Counted from the first letter of the stretch, positions 45,036 to 53,311 are shown. The stretch is DNA of 64,000 bases from Paenibacillus ihbetae (GCF_002741055.1 NZ_CP016809.1:62001-126000), one strand, 5' to 3'. Numbers and translations are program-made. Notes: generated by a model from the sequence alone, not told the origin.

Positions 45036-45863
45036 CTATTCCCTTCCCGGATAGCTATAGTAATCTTGTGTATGTACGGCTTTGAAACCAACGGATTCAT
45101 ATAACCCTAACGCATGCTCGTTCTTCGTTTCGACTTCTAGGTGTACCGAATATCCGGCAGCGCTTAGTTCTTTAATGACTTGGCGCAATGCCTGTCTCCC
45201 GATTCCCTTGCCTTGATATGCCGGCAGGACCGCGAATCCATATATCCAAGCCTGCCCCTCTTCTTCCCGGCTTACCCGCAGCTTACCAACGGTTTCTTCA
45301 TTCACAACAATCATGCGCATGTCCGTATGATCCGCGAATGTTTTATTTTCCATCGCTCTGGCGTCTGCTTCGTCCATGCCGAACGCTTGAACGGATATTT
45401 GTACGCTCGTTTCGTAGTCGTCGATCGCAGCCTGCCGCAAAACAAGGCCGCCCGTTTCCTCGAGGTGACATTCCTGCCATTTCATTTGATGCTCCGAGAA
45501 CGCATACTTAGCGCCTTGTTTCTTCAAAAAGGATTTTGCCGCATCCGATCCTGAAGGTGCATTCAACAAAATTTTCTTGTATCCGCTTAGTTTGATGTGC
45601 TCCATGGCGCGATCAAACAATCGCTGGAAATATCCCTTACGCCGCTCGCATGGTTTTACCATGCCGCAAACCTCGACGGTGGAACCAAAAGCATACAAAC
45701 CTAGAAACGCTACAAGCTCGCCTTGTTCATACTGCAAATAATCCAACGGGTCGGCTGTGCGCTCTCTGAGCATTTCCCAATTCAGCTTCAGCTGTACATG
45801 ATCATGGCTTTCACACTCTTTTTGCAATTGCTCGATGTCCACTAATTGTTGTGTAGTTAACAT
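45036..45863 (-). CDS. Tandem GNAT acetyltransferase
   Basis: A 275-residue protein with two GNAT-like halves. The N-terminal half (about 1-125; GELVAFLGLYAFGSTVEVCGMVKPCERRKGY) has a degenerate acetyl-CoA motif. The C-terminal half (about 130-275) has the canonical motif A (AVLPAYQGKGIGRQALRQVI) and LYESVGFKAV. Such tandem proteins resemble MshD-like acetyltransferases, but the substrate is unknown. Start: ATG 45863 follows GAGGGGAG by six bases, and the upstream start at 45896 has no site. It is convergent with ilvN. Confidence 0.88.
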   Translation of the reverse strand: MLTTQQLVDIEQLQKECESHDHVQLKLNWEMLRERTADPLDYLQYEQGELVAFLGLYAFGSTVEVCGMVKPCERRKGYFQRLFDRAMEHIKLSGYKKILLNAPSGSDAAKSFLKKQGAKYAFSEHQMKWQECHLEETGGLVLRQAAIDDYETSVQISVQAFGMDEADARAMENKTFADHTDMRMIVVNEETVGKLRVSREEEGQAWIYGFAVLPAYQGKGIGRQALRQVIKELSAAGYSVHLEVETKNEHALGLYESVGFKAVHTQDYYSYPGRE

Positions 45864-46057
45864 GTTTTCTCCCCTCGCGAAATCGTCTGATTTCAATTAT
45901 ATCGGGTTTATCTGTTCAGGGATATGAATTGTTATCCAGCAACAGGACAGGGCTTCACCGTTTAGCATCAGGGTATCAACCGGATCGCAGTTGCCCATAA
46001 TTATAAAAATATGCTCAAGCCCGTGCTTGTTGCCCAACAATCGAGGTGTGAATGGAT

Positions 46058-46981
46058 ATGAAAGCTATCATAATTGAACAATATGGCGGAAAAGAACAGT
46101 TAAAAGAAGCGGATGTTCCAAAGCCTGCTCCAGGAGAGCATCAAGTCATCGTAAAGCTTCATGCCACTTCGATCAATCCGATCGACTGGAAGCTTCGTGA
46201 AGGGTATCTCAAGACCATGATGCCGTTTGATTTCCCGATTATTCTAGGATGGGACGCTGCTGGTGTCGTCGATGAAGTCGGCGCACAAGTGACGAAATTT
46301 AAGGCTGGTGACCGGGTCTTTGCCCGTCCTGAAACAACGAACCGGGGAACCTATGCGGAATATACTGCCGTAGATGCTCATTTGCTCGCCAAAATACCTG
46401 AGAATTTATCCTTTGAAGAGGCAGCCTGCGTCCCGTTGGCCGGTTTAACGGCATGGCAGTGCGTATTCGACTTTGGTAATATTCAAAAAGGCCAAAAGGT
46501 TCTGATTCATGCCGGAGCAGGAGGCGTCGGCACATTCGCCATCCAGCTCGCCAAGGAGGCTGGGGCTTATGTAGCAGCCACAGCGGGAACCCATAATGTG
46601 GATTTATTAAAGTCGCTGGGTGCCGACGAAGTGATCGACTACAAAAAACAAGACTTTGAGAAGGTTCTCCGCGAATATGATTTTGTCCTTGATTCGCTGG
46701 GAGGCGAAAACCAAGAGAAGAGCTTTACCGTCTTGAAAAACGGCGGCAAACTGGCATCGATCGTGTCTGAGCCTGATCCAGAAAAGGCGGCGCAGAAAAA
46801 CATAAAATCAGGCAATGTCTGGCTGAAACCGAATGGCTCGCAATTAGCAAGGATGGCTGAGCTTTTAGAACGAAACAAACTTAAGGTTATCATTGGGCAC
46901 CGATTCCCATTATCCGAGGAAGGGATCAGAGAGGCCCATGCCATTAGCGAAAGTCATCGCGAAAGGAAAAATTGTTATTGA
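46058..46981 (+). CDS. NADP-dependent oxidoreductase (quinone oxidoreductase branch), C-terminus frameshifted
   Basis: A medium-chain reductase of about 307 residues. It has a GroES-like N-terminal domain (LHATSINPIDWKLREGYL, ILGWDAAGVVDEVGAQVTKF), a Rossmann motif HAGAGGVGTFAIQLAKEAGA, and AARRM-like C-terminal helices (VIIGHRFPLSEEGIREAHA). The frame ends in HRERKNCY*. Shifting frame at about 46961 reads KGKIVIEIR before TGA 46989, which is the family's normal ending, so the last ten residues are altered by a small indel or sequence error. Start: ATG 46058 is nine bases after GAGGTG, and ATG 46052 is too close. Function is probably only mildly affected. Confidence 0.87.
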   Translation: MKAIIIEQYGGKEQLKEADVPKPAPGEHQVIVKLHATSINPIDWKLREGYLKTMMPFDFPIILGWDAAGVVDEVGAQVTKFKAGDRVFARPETTNRGTYAEYTAVDAHLLAKIPENLSFEEAACVPLAGLTAWQCVFDFGNIQKGQKVLIHAGAGGVGTFAIQLAKEAGAYVAATAGTHNVDLLKSLGADEVIDYKKQDFEKVLREYDFVLDSLGGENQEKSFTVLKNGGKLASIVSEPDPEKAAQKNIKSGNVWLKPNGSQLARMAELLERNKLKVIIGHRFPLSEEGIREAHAISESHRERKNCY

Positions 46982-46998
46982 AATAAGGTGAATAATCA

Positions 46999-47030
46999 CT
47001 GAAGGCTATCCCGGAAGGAATAGCCTTCAG
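46999..47030. terminator. Hairpin between convergent genes
   Basis: A perfect 11-bp stem (CTGAAGGCTAT/ATAGCCTTCAG) with a 10-base loop between the oxidoreductase and the leftward ArsA operon. No T-tract follows on either strand. Confidence 0.5.
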
Positions 47031-47061
47031 CGGGAACAGCTTCATGCTCCCGAGTGATTCC

Positions 47062-47250
47062 CTATTCGTCCGTAATATTGATTTTGCGGGCGACAGGGGC
47101 TTCTCTTTCCTCCTCGATCGTATCGATGACGCTGTCGATCACGGATCGCGAAGCAAGCAGCCACTCCTTGACGGCGTTTTTCACATGCTCCTTCGTTTGA
47201 TGCCGCTCCAGGTTTGCCAACAACAGCTCCAATCGAAGCATTTTTTCCAT
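47062..47250 (-). CDS. Small helical protein of the ArsA-type ATPase operon
   Basis: A 62-residue protein, mostly charged helix (MLRLELLLANLERHQ, VKNAVKEWLLASRSVIDSVIDTIEEE), with no membrane span and no family I recognise. The binding site AAAGGAGG is eight bases before the ATG, which argues that it is a real gene. It begins 33 bases after the ATPase stop on the same strand, so it belongs to the same MarR-controlled operon. It could be an adaptor or regulator of the ATPase, but that is inference from position only. Confidence 0.72.
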   Translation of the reverse strand: MEKMLRLELLLANLERHQTKEHVKNAVKEWLLASRSVIDSVIDTIEEEREAPVARKINITDE

Positions 47251-47283
47251 GACTCGTTTCCTCCTTTGCGCTCCCGCTTCTTA

Positions 47284-48474
47284 TTAATCCTGCATACGCT
47301 TCTCGAGATCCCGTTTGCCAAAACGGATAACAAGCCGGTCCTCCGCATATCTTGCACCTGCCACTTGGCGGTTCATCAACGTTCTTGGCAGGATGACCTT
47401 GCGTTTATAAGCACCGGCATCTACCGTCAATTCGTCGCCCGTCTGCGTCAAATTCAGATTGGCCTTATCGATGAAAGGTATCGCAAGCTCCAAGAGCATT
47501 TCTCCGTCCTCCTCCCGAATCGACTCCGTTCTGCCGTGGTAAAACATAGCGGATGGATCCCGGTCTGCATAGACGATATCTGCTAATTCTCTAAGAACGG
47601 GGATGCCGATGATTTCCTTTTGCATCATAGGGGCCTTCAGAATCGGAAGAGGCTGGAAGTTCGAGACGATTTCTTCCTCATATTTCTTTTGAATGTCCCG
47701 CCAATGCGCGAAGAATCCTTCTCCTGCCTCATCCGGCAGCACCCGATTGACGATAATGGCATCCGTATTGAACCCGAACAGATTCAAATAGGTAAAGGAG
47801 CGCTTCGCTTCGGCCAGCACCATCTTCTCGGGATTGAGCACGATCCTGACCGACGTGGTGTCCGAATCCAGGACGAGCCGCTGCATTTCTTCCAATCCCC
47901 GCGCCAATCGCTCGATGCTGTCCAGCACGTCATCCGATGGAAGATCGATATCCTTAACAATTTTGGCAACCGGCCTCACGATTTTGATCAGTTTGCGTTC
48001 GGTCGGGAAGATTTTCTCCAGCCACCAATTCAATACGTTTGGATAGCTTAGCAGCCGCAGCGTCTCTCCGGTCGGGGCGCAATCCACCACCAGGACATCA
48101 AACTTCCCGCTTTCAGCGTGCTCCTTGATTTTCAGCAAACTGAACAGCTCCTCCATGCCGGGGAAAACCAGCATTTCTTCCGTCGTGACATCTTTAAGCT
48201 GCGCTTTGTCGAGTAATTGGGTGAGCCAGACCTGCACGGTTCCCCAATTGCGCTCCGTCTCGCGGATCGCGTTCACCTCCTGCCCCCACAAGTTATCGCT
48301 GATTTGCACCGGATCGGGACCGATCGGTACTGCCAGGGAATCCGCTAAACTGTGCGCTGCATCTGTGCTTAGAATCATGGTTCGCTTGCCTTGCCCGGCC
48401 ATTTTCACTGCCGTTGCCGCCGCGATGCTGGTCTTGCCGACTCCGCCTTTGCCCGTGTAGATGATGATCCTCAA
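47284..48474 (-). CDS. ArsA/Get3-family ATPase with C-terminal HSP20-like domain
   Basis: A 396-residue ATPase of the ArsA/TRC40/Get3 family. The N-terminal deviant P-loop is YTGKGGVGKTSIAAATA. Switch regions are STDAAHSLAD and VDCAPTGETLRLLSYP (DCAPTGET is the family hallmark), with a nucleotide-base site near IIVNRVLPDEAG. Residues ~310-390 resemble the ArsA_HSP20 domain (TVDAGAYKRKVILPRTLMN). Family members energise arsenite pumps or target tail-anchored membrane proteins. No arsB, arsC or arsD is nearby, so arsenite transport is unlikely. The start is TTG 48474, nine bases after AAGGAG. A MarR-type operator (48495-48506) lies directly upstream. Confidence 0.92.
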   Translation of the reverse strand: MRIIIYTGKGGVGKTSIAAATAVKMAGQGKRTMILSTDAAHSLADSLAVPIGPDPVQISDNLWGQEVNAIRETERNWGTVQVWLTQLLDKAQLKDVTTEEMLVFPGMEELFSLLKIKEHAESGKFDVLVVDCAPTGETLRLLSYPNVLNWWLEKIFPTERKLIKIVRPVAKIVKDIDLPSDDVLDSIERLARGLEEMQRLVLDSDTTSVRIVLNPEKMVLAEAKRSFTYLNLFGFNTDAIIVNRVLPDEAGEGFFAHWRDIQKKYEEEIVSNFQPLPILKAPMMQKEIIGIPVLRELADIVYADRDPSAMFYHGRTESIREEDGEMLLELAIPFIDKANLNLTQTGDELTVDAGAYKRKVILPRTLMNRQVAGARYAEDRLVIRFGKRDLEKRMQD

Positions 48475-48494
48475 GTCAACCCGCTCCTTTTTAG

Positions 48495-48506
48495 TACGAT
48501 TTCGTA
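48495..48506. promoter_or_regulatory. MarR operator 1, before the ArsA-type ATPase operon
   Basis: Palindrome TACGATTTCGTA in the 65 bases between the marR stop and the ATPase start. The flanks (TTTAG on one side, GTAATT on the other) also match the two other copies at 49072 and 49237. It overlaps a possible -10 (TACTAA, minus strand) and its spacer, so binding would repress. Confidence 0.82.
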
Positions 48507-48539
48507 GTAATTGATCGGAAAAATCCGGTATTTAACCGG

Positions 48540-49025
48540 TTATTCCTCAATCTGAATCTTTATTGGCTGGCGCTTTACTTCTTGAGGTGTAACAGGTCCT
48601 CCATCCTGGAAGACTTTAGCGGCCTTGAACAGAAGTGACGTGAGTTGTTCCAATTCTTCCGGCGTAAATGCCTCCTCCAATCTGCCAAGCAGCGCCATCA
48701 TGATTTGTTCCCATTCTTTCGCCAGCTGCAGCCCTTCCTGCGTCAGCGTGACGAGCTTCACCCGTTGGTCTTGCGCAGATGTAGCTCGTGCGATCAAGCC
48801 CTTGCGTTCAAGCCGCTTAGCAATGCTGGTCATCGAACTTAATGGTGCCCCCATCTCCGCAGCCAGCTCCGACATGGTCAAATCTCCGCGCAGGAGCAAA
48901 ATAAGCAGCGTCGACATATCTGAGCGGGTCACCTTTTGTTCGAGCTGAAGCGTATCGGTCATAAAAGGGAACGGACGCAGACCGGTCTTCAGGAAGAGAT
49001 CGTATAGATGTTTTATACCGGTCAC
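48540..49025 (-). CDS. MarR family transcriptional regulator
   Basis: A 161-residue MarR protein with the winged helix in the middle (LTMSELAAEMGAPLSSMTSIAKRLERKGLIARATSAQDQRVKLVTLT) and dimer helices at both ends. It is expected to repress in the absence of a small-molecule ligand. The start is unclear. GTG 49025 overlaps AAAGGAG with no spacing, and the next in-frame ATG is well inside the first helix. Three copies of one palindrome flank it on both sides (48495, 49072, 49237), one inside its own promoter, so it almost certainly controls itself, the downstream ATPase operon and the divergent membrane gene. Confidence 0.9.
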   Translation of the reverse strand: MTGIKHLYDLFLKTGLRPFPFMTDTLQLEQKVTRSDMSTLLILLLRGDLTMSELAAEMGAPLSSMTSIAKRLERKGLIARATSAQDQRVKLVTLTQEGLQLAKEWEQIMMALLGRLEEAFTPEELEQLTSLLFKAAKVFQDGGPVTPQEVKRQPIKIQIEE

Positions 49026-49064
49026 TCCTTTAGGTTCGACTTCACATCATTATGTCTTGCGCCT

Positions 49065-49093
49065 ATTTTAATACGATATCGTAATAATTTCAA
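49065..49093 (-). promoter_or_regulatory. marR promoter with MarR operator 2 in its spacer
   Basis: On the minus strand TTGAAA (49093-49088) and TAAAAT (49070-49065) are separated by exactly 17 bases, a good housekeeping promoter. The palindrome TACGATATCGTA (49072-49083) fills the spacer, so a bound repressor would exclude RNA polymerase. Confidence 0.85.
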
Positions 49094-49191
49094 CAGCTCC
49101 TCCGATTTTTCTTGTAACCATATCCAGCAATGGGCGGAGACCAAGCCAATCAGGCACTTTCACGATTAAAGCTGGCGTCGAAAATTACTCG

Positions 49192-49248
49192 TTGACACGT
49201 TTTCGCGCACAATGATACATTGGATCCATCATTTACTACGAAATCGTA
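49192..49248 (+). promoter_or_regulatory. Promoter and MarR operator 3 of the small membrane protein gene
   Basis: TTGACA (49192-49197) and TACATT (49216-49221) with 18-base spacing form a housekeeping promoter. The palindrome TACGAAATCGTA (49237-49248) lies at roughly +10 to +20, just before the GGAGG site, a position typical for repression. Confidence 0.8.
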
Positions 49249-49273
49249 TTAAAAATAATGGAGGTGCTTGAAA

Positions 49274-49660
49274 ATGGATTGGAACAGCATTGCATTGACG
49301 GCAGCGGGAGTCATTGGCGGCGGTACGGCGGTCATTCACGGCGTTGTGATGCAGCGGATCATCATCAGGCCGATTGAGGCAGATTTTGCGGCGAATGGGC
49401 GGATCTCCGGAACGCTGCAAAAGCTCATAGCACTGCTATTGCATGTTAGCACTTTTAACTGGCTTCTGAGCGGAATCGCCTTAATTGCGGCAGCCATCTG
49501 GTTCGAGCACGACGTAAGACTTGTGGTCGGTCTGCTTGCCTGCAGTTCTTTTCTGTATGGTGCGATCATTGCGTTTTGGTCAATTCGCCGCGCTCATCCT
49601 GGGGGGATCTTAATGAGCGCGGCGTGCATTCTGATCGTCTTGGGGCTTACCGCGGGCTAG
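49274..49660 (+). CDS. Small four-span membrane protein under MarR control
   Basis: A protein of about 128 residues with four predicted membrane helices (IALTAAGVIGGGTAVIHGVV, LIALLLHVSTFNWLLSGIALIAAAIWF, VVGLLACSSFLYGAIIAFW, ILMSAACILIVLGLTAG). It resembles short uncharacterised membrane proteins, and no function is known to me. Start: ATG 49274 is nine bases after GGAGG, while TTG 49268 is too close. It is divergent to marR and carries the same palindromic operator, so it should be coinduced with the ArsA-type ATPase. It might be the membrane client or partner of that ATPase, which is untested. Confidence 0.85.
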   Translation: MDWNSIALTAAGVIGGGTAVIHGVVMQRIIIRPIEADFAANGRISGTLQKLIALLLHVSTFNWLLSGIALIAAAIWFEHDVRLVVGLLACSSFLYGAIIAFWSIRRAHPGGILMSAACILIVLGLTAG

Positions 49661-49774
49661 AAAGAGGCAAGGCACTATTCCGAGCATGCAGGAGATTTAT
49701 CTGGATTGCCGTACTTAAATATAAATCGGATTGTTAATCAAACAGCATCCCTGTTCAAAAAGGAGACCTTAGTC

Positions 49775-50485
49775 ATGCGGAGCGAAGCCATATTGTTAGT
49801 GGATGATGAGGAAGGTATTTTGGTCATGCTTGAAAATTTGCTTCGAAAAGAAGGATTTATCGATATCGTCAAAGCCGGTTCTGCAGTTGAAGCACTCAAT
49901 GCCGTGCAAGCAAGACGTTTCGACATGATCGTTCTTGACGTCATGCTGCCGGACATGGATGGATTTTCGCTCTGCACGGAAATGCGCAAAACCATCACGA
50001 CTCCGGTTTTGTTTCTGACTGCCCGTTCCAGCGACCTGGATAAGCTTCGTGGGCTGTTCTTGGGCGCGGATGATTATGTAACCAAACCATTTAACCCTTT
50101 AGAAGTTATCGCGCGGATTCAGGCACATTTGAGGCGGAGCATGATCGTTGAATCCCATCATAAATACGCCGAAGAACTTTATCAATTCAAGACATTTACC
50201 GTCAACCGGTCAACGGGCCAACTCATTATCAATCAAAAGGATACGCCATGTCCGGCTAAGGAATTTGAACTTCTCCTCTATTTCTGCAAGCACCCCAACC
50301 GGGTATTTACAGCCCAGCAGCTATACGAGCAAATATGGGGCATGATGGTTCATGGTGATGAGAAGACGGTCGTCATTCATATTTCAAGGTTACGCAAGAA
50401 GCTGGAAGTCGATCCGGCTAATCCTAAGATCATCGTTACGTTAAGAGGAATCGGATACAAGTTCGTTCCGCCGTCGGGAGGCTAA
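49775..50485 (+). CDS. OmpR-family response regulator
   Basis: A 236-residue response regulator. The receiver domain has acidic pocket DDEEG, phospho-acceptor Asp in IVLDVMLPDMDG and Lys in YVTKPFNP. The C-terminal OmpR/PhoB winged helix includes PAKEFELLLYFCKHPNRVFT and VHISRLRKKLEVDP. Start: ATG 49775 follows AAGGAG, and the upstream extension has no binding site. The partner kinase begins four bases after its stop. Three GTTTnnn direct repeats 11 bases apart at 51564-51592, in front of the next gene, are its likely binding sites. Confidence 0.93.
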   Translation: MRSEAILLVDDEEGILVMLENLLRKEGFIDIVKAGSAVEALNAVQARRFDMIVLDVMLPDMDGFSLCTEMRKTITTPVLFLTARSSDLDKLRGLFLGADDYVTKPFNPLEVIARIQAHLRRSMIVESHHKYAEELYQFKTFTVNRSTGQLIINQKDTPCPAKEFELLLYFCKHPNRVFTAQQLYEQIWGMMVHGDEKTVVIHISRLRKKLEVDPANPKIIVTLRGIGYKFVPPSGG

Positions 50486-50489
50486 CACC

Positions 50490-51557
50490 ATGAACTTTAT
50501 GCTTCGCATCGCTCTTCAGTTGCTGGCGGCTTTCGTTTTTCTATTGATTTGTATTCAAGTGATCATCATCGGGGTTGCCTGGTTATTCTGGCCGGAGCTG
50601 ATTCGGACCGGTAACACTTCGAATCATTACGAAATCTTCGTGGTCGTCTTGTGCAGCGTTCTCTTTGTTGTTACTTTGCTTGTGATCGGATGGTATCTGG
50701 GAAAGCCGCTCTACATCATGATTGTCTGGATCAGGCGGCTGGCTAGCGGGCGGTTCGATCCGCCAACGGCCTGGAACAATCTTCGCTCCCATCACAAAGA
50801 CAGGCTGAAAATTCCGTATGCGATTTACAAGGAAGTGTTCGAGCACTTGCGAATGCTTGGCAGCACGCTCCAAAACAACGAGAAGGCGCTGCGTGAAGCG
50901 GAACAATCGAAAAAGGAATGGATTCGAGGGATCTCTCACGATCTAAAAACACCGTTAACCTATATTTCCGGTTATTCCGCGATGTTGGTTCACCCTGATT
51001 ATCGGTGGAGCGAAACGGAGAAAAGCGATTTTCTTTCGGTCATTCAGCAGAAGGCCGCGCACCTGCAAGAACTGGTTGAGGATCTTAATGAAACGGTTAA
51101 TGGTCCGATTCCTCTAAATGCCGAGAACACGGATATCGTTGAACTCGTGCGCAGAACGGTAGCGGATGTCAGCAGTGCTCCTTGGGCTGCCAGGTACGCA
51201 TTTGTCATGGATTCGGAGCCGGAACAATTATCGATCAGCTGCGACCCGAAACTCATGACACGTGCTATTCGGAATTTGCTCGTCAATGCCGTCGTCCATA
51301 ATCCGGAGAATACCCAGATCGAGGTTCGGATTAAACTGCTACATCATCGCATTGCGGAGATTCGAATCAAAGATAACGGGGTCGGATTCAGCCAGCTTAC
51401 GGAGCGAAATTCGATTCAACCGACAAACGAACATGCAGGGCTTGGATTATCCATTGCAAAGAAATTCATCGAGGCGAACGGTGGAAACATCATTGTCCAA
51501 AGCTCTCTTGGTGAAGGGACTTCAATATTGATCAGGCTGCAGGCAGAGCACATTTAG
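50490..51557 (+). CDS. Sensor histidine kinase
   Basis: A 355-residue membrane kinase with two N-terminal helices (residues ~9-31 and ~50-68) and only a short extracellular loop of about 20 residues, like intramembrane-sensing kinases. Then come a HAMP-like linker, HisKA with GISHDLKTPLTYISGY, and HATPase_c with NLLVNAVVHNPENT, DNGVGF and HAGLGLSIAKK. It is translationally linked to the response regulator. The short loop suggests it senses the membrane or a partner protein, perhaps the multispan product of the gene downstream. Confidence 0.93.
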   Translation: MNFMLRIALQLLAAFVFLLICIQVIIIGVAWLFWPELIRTGNTSNHYEIFVVVLCSVLFVVTLLVIGWYLGKPLYIMIVWIRRLASGRFDPPTAWNNLRSHHKDRLKIPYAIYKEVFEHLRMLGSTLQNNEKALREAEQSKKEWIRGISHDLKTPLTYISGYSAMLVHPDYRWSETEKSDFLSVIQQKAAHLQELVEDLNETVNGPIPLNAENTDIVELVRRTVADVSSAPWAARYAFVMDSEPEQLSISCDPKLMTRAIRNLLVNAVVHNPENTQIEVRIKLLHHRIAEIRIKDNGVGFSQLTERNSIQPTNEHAGLGLSIAKKFIEANGGNIIVQSSLGEGTSILIRLQAEHI

Positions 51558-51563
51558 GGTGAA

Positions 51564-51607
51564 GTTTTGTTCCCGTTTACCTCGTGTTTACCCAGGCTTC
51601 TTATACT
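51564..51607 (+). promoter_or_regulatory. Triple 11-bp direct repeat and -10 element before the downstream membrane gene
   Basis: GTTTTGT (51564-51570), GTTTACC (51575-51581) and GTTTACC (51586-51592) recur with exactly 11-base periodicity, as OmpR/PhoB-family tandem half-sites do. TATACT (51602-51607) is a good -10, with no -35 consensus, as in activated promoters. The adjacent OmpR-type regulator is the obvious candidate activator. Confidence 0.75.
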
Positions 51608-51638
51608 TATCGTAACGATGTATAAGGAGGCGTGATCA

Positions 51639-52730
51639 ATGAATCCCGCACATGAAAAGAATGTATCCTCCGCCTTGCCGGATCAACCGAAAACCTCAGC
51701 GCTGCATTGGTGGAGACGCTGGCCGGAGTGGGTCCCTTACGCGACGATCATTTGGACGCTCACCTACGGCGCGCTTGGACTATACTGGTGGGCAGGTGGC
51801 CCGGGCTTCCCGCTAGGCTTGGTTAATGATCCAGGTGCGGCCCACTCTCTGTTTCGGCATGCAGCAGCCGCTAACGGCGGGCTTGTTATCGCTTGCCTGT
51901 GTTTACTGGGAGCATTGGCCCTGCTCTTATTAAATCGGAAAGCCCGCGGGATCACCCGAGCAATCATGCTGCTATACGCTTGGAGCGGAGCCATGGTCCT
52001 TTGCTTTGCGATCCCTGATCCCCGCGCCCTGATAGGGTTGGCTTATGCCCCAGTATCTTTAATCGGAGCCGTATTCGGACAGTCATTACACTATCTCGAT
52101 TTCTTCATATGGCCGGTCGTGAACCAATATATCTGTTTGATCGGCGGGGTGTTATGGGCCGCATCGGCTTTGATCTACCAGCGCCACGCCCGCGATGCTT
52201 GCAGGTATTGCGGACGAAGCAAGGAGCATACGTTACGGCGGATGAACGCAGTGAATCGTTTGGGAAGATGGGCCACCTTTGCAGCGATCCTTGCCCCACT
52301 TTATTATGATATCACTCGCATAGCCTGGCTGTTCGGTATTCCTTTTGGAATCACCGATGAAATGCTGTACAGCCTGCAAGCTTCAGGCGCAGATTGGGCC
52401 GGTGCCGGACTTGCCTTGGTCTCGATCGGAGGTGCCTTTCTCACGCATGGACTTATCAAGCCTTGGGGGGAAAGCTTCCCCCGTTGGTTCCCAATCTTGG
52501 GTGGTCGACGCGTGCCTCCTGCCTTAGCCGTCATTCCTGCCGGATTCGTGGCAATCCTCTTAACGGTTACCGGCATTCAAGTCATTCTTGAGTTTACGAT
52601 GAGTGGTGATTTTCAAAATTGGGGAGGCACAACGCCGCTTCTGCTTATGCCAATTTGGGGGATTGCTCTGGGGACAGCAGCCATTTGCTACTACTACCGG
52701 AGGCAAGAGCAATGCCGTCAATGCACATGA
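51639..52730 (+). CDS. Polytopic membrane protein downstream of the two-component system
   Basis: A 363-residue membrane protein with eight or nine predicted helices (for example YATIIWTLTYGALGLYWWAG, VNQYICLIGGVLWAASALIY, LAVIPAGFVAILLTVTGIQV). A cytoplasmic loop between helices 5 and 6 carries a CRYCGR pair, and the C-terminus has CRQC, hinting at a metal or redox site. I know of no named family. The GGAGG site is close upstream. It has its own promoter with direct repeats for an OmpR-type regulator, so it is the probable output or a feedback partner of the adjacent kinase. Confidence 0.82.
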   Translation: MNPAHEKNVSSALPDQPKTSALHWWRRWPEWVPYATIIWTLTYGALGLYWWAGGPGFPLGLVNDPGAAHSLFRHAAAANGGLVIACLCLLGALALLLLNRKARGITRAIMLLYAWSGAMVLCFAIPDPRALIGLAYAPVSLIGAVFGQSLHYLDFFIWPVVNQYICLIGGVLWAASALIYQRHARDACRYCGRSKEHTLRRMNAVNRLGRWATFAAILAPLYYDITRIAWLFGIPFGITDEMLYSLQASGADWAGAGLALVSIGGAFLTHGLIKPWGESFPRWFPILGGRRVPPALAVIPAGFVAILLTVTGIQVILEFTMSGDFQNWGGTTPLLLMPIWGIALGTAAICYYYRRQEQCRQCT

Positions 52731-52775
52731 TACGGGGTTCACGTAATTTTGGCTGCTCGATCGGCACTTCTCCTG

Positions 52776-53123
52776 CTACGATAACTTCCAGGCTGGGATC
52801 AGCGAATGGAATTGGAAGAAGTAACTGACTATGACGTGAATCAGCGTATATAGAGCTAAAATGGTCAAATACGTGGCGAACCATATCCGTAACGGCTGTT
52901 TCAAAAATAGAAACAACAACAGCATGCCGACCGGGAAGGGTAAAAGCACAATCAACCAGATCGGAAGTCCAATTGCTTCTGCAATAGCACCCACAGAAAC
53001 TACGGATGCACCGATGGCTACAGCTTGCCAGAGATGTATGCCCTTCGTAACCAAACGGCTGCCGAGGAAATAGGATATGGACGTAAGTAACACGGCGATA
53101 ATGAAACTGACAAGATATTGCAT
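52776..53123 (-). CDS. Small four-span membrane protein, uncharacterised
   Basis: A 115-residue hydrophobic protein with four predicted helices (FIIAVLLTSISYFLG, VAIGASVVSVGAIAEAIG, IWLIVLLPFPVGMLLLFLFL, YLTILALYTLIHVIVSYFF). An AAAGGTGA site precedes the ATG. It is convergent with the 363-residue membrane protein, 45 bases apart. No function can be assigned. Confidence 0.7.
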   Translation of the reverse strand: MQYLVSFIIAVLLTSISYFLGSRLVTKGIHLWQAVAIGASVVSVGAIAEAIGLPIWLIVLLPFPVGMLLLFLFLKQPLRIWFATYLTILALYTLIHVIVSYFFQFHSLIPAWKLS

Positions 53124-53311
53124 GCATCTTCACCTTTCGAGCGATATTTAAAATAGTATACCAGTCGAATGATAATAAAAGTGCAGATTTTTGTAAAATA
53201 TGGTGAATTCGAGGTTAACCTGGAATTGGGATTCCCATGGATACTGTAAAAAAACTCGACTTCCCCCGCATCGTGTATGCGAATGTCTCGGTTAGGAGAA
53301 TACGCCAAATG

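Noticed and set aside
47284..48474. Arsenical resistance operon
   Set aside because: The ATPase is ArsA-like, but there is no arsR, arsB, arsC or arsD nearby. The family also includes Get3-type ATPases with other jobs.
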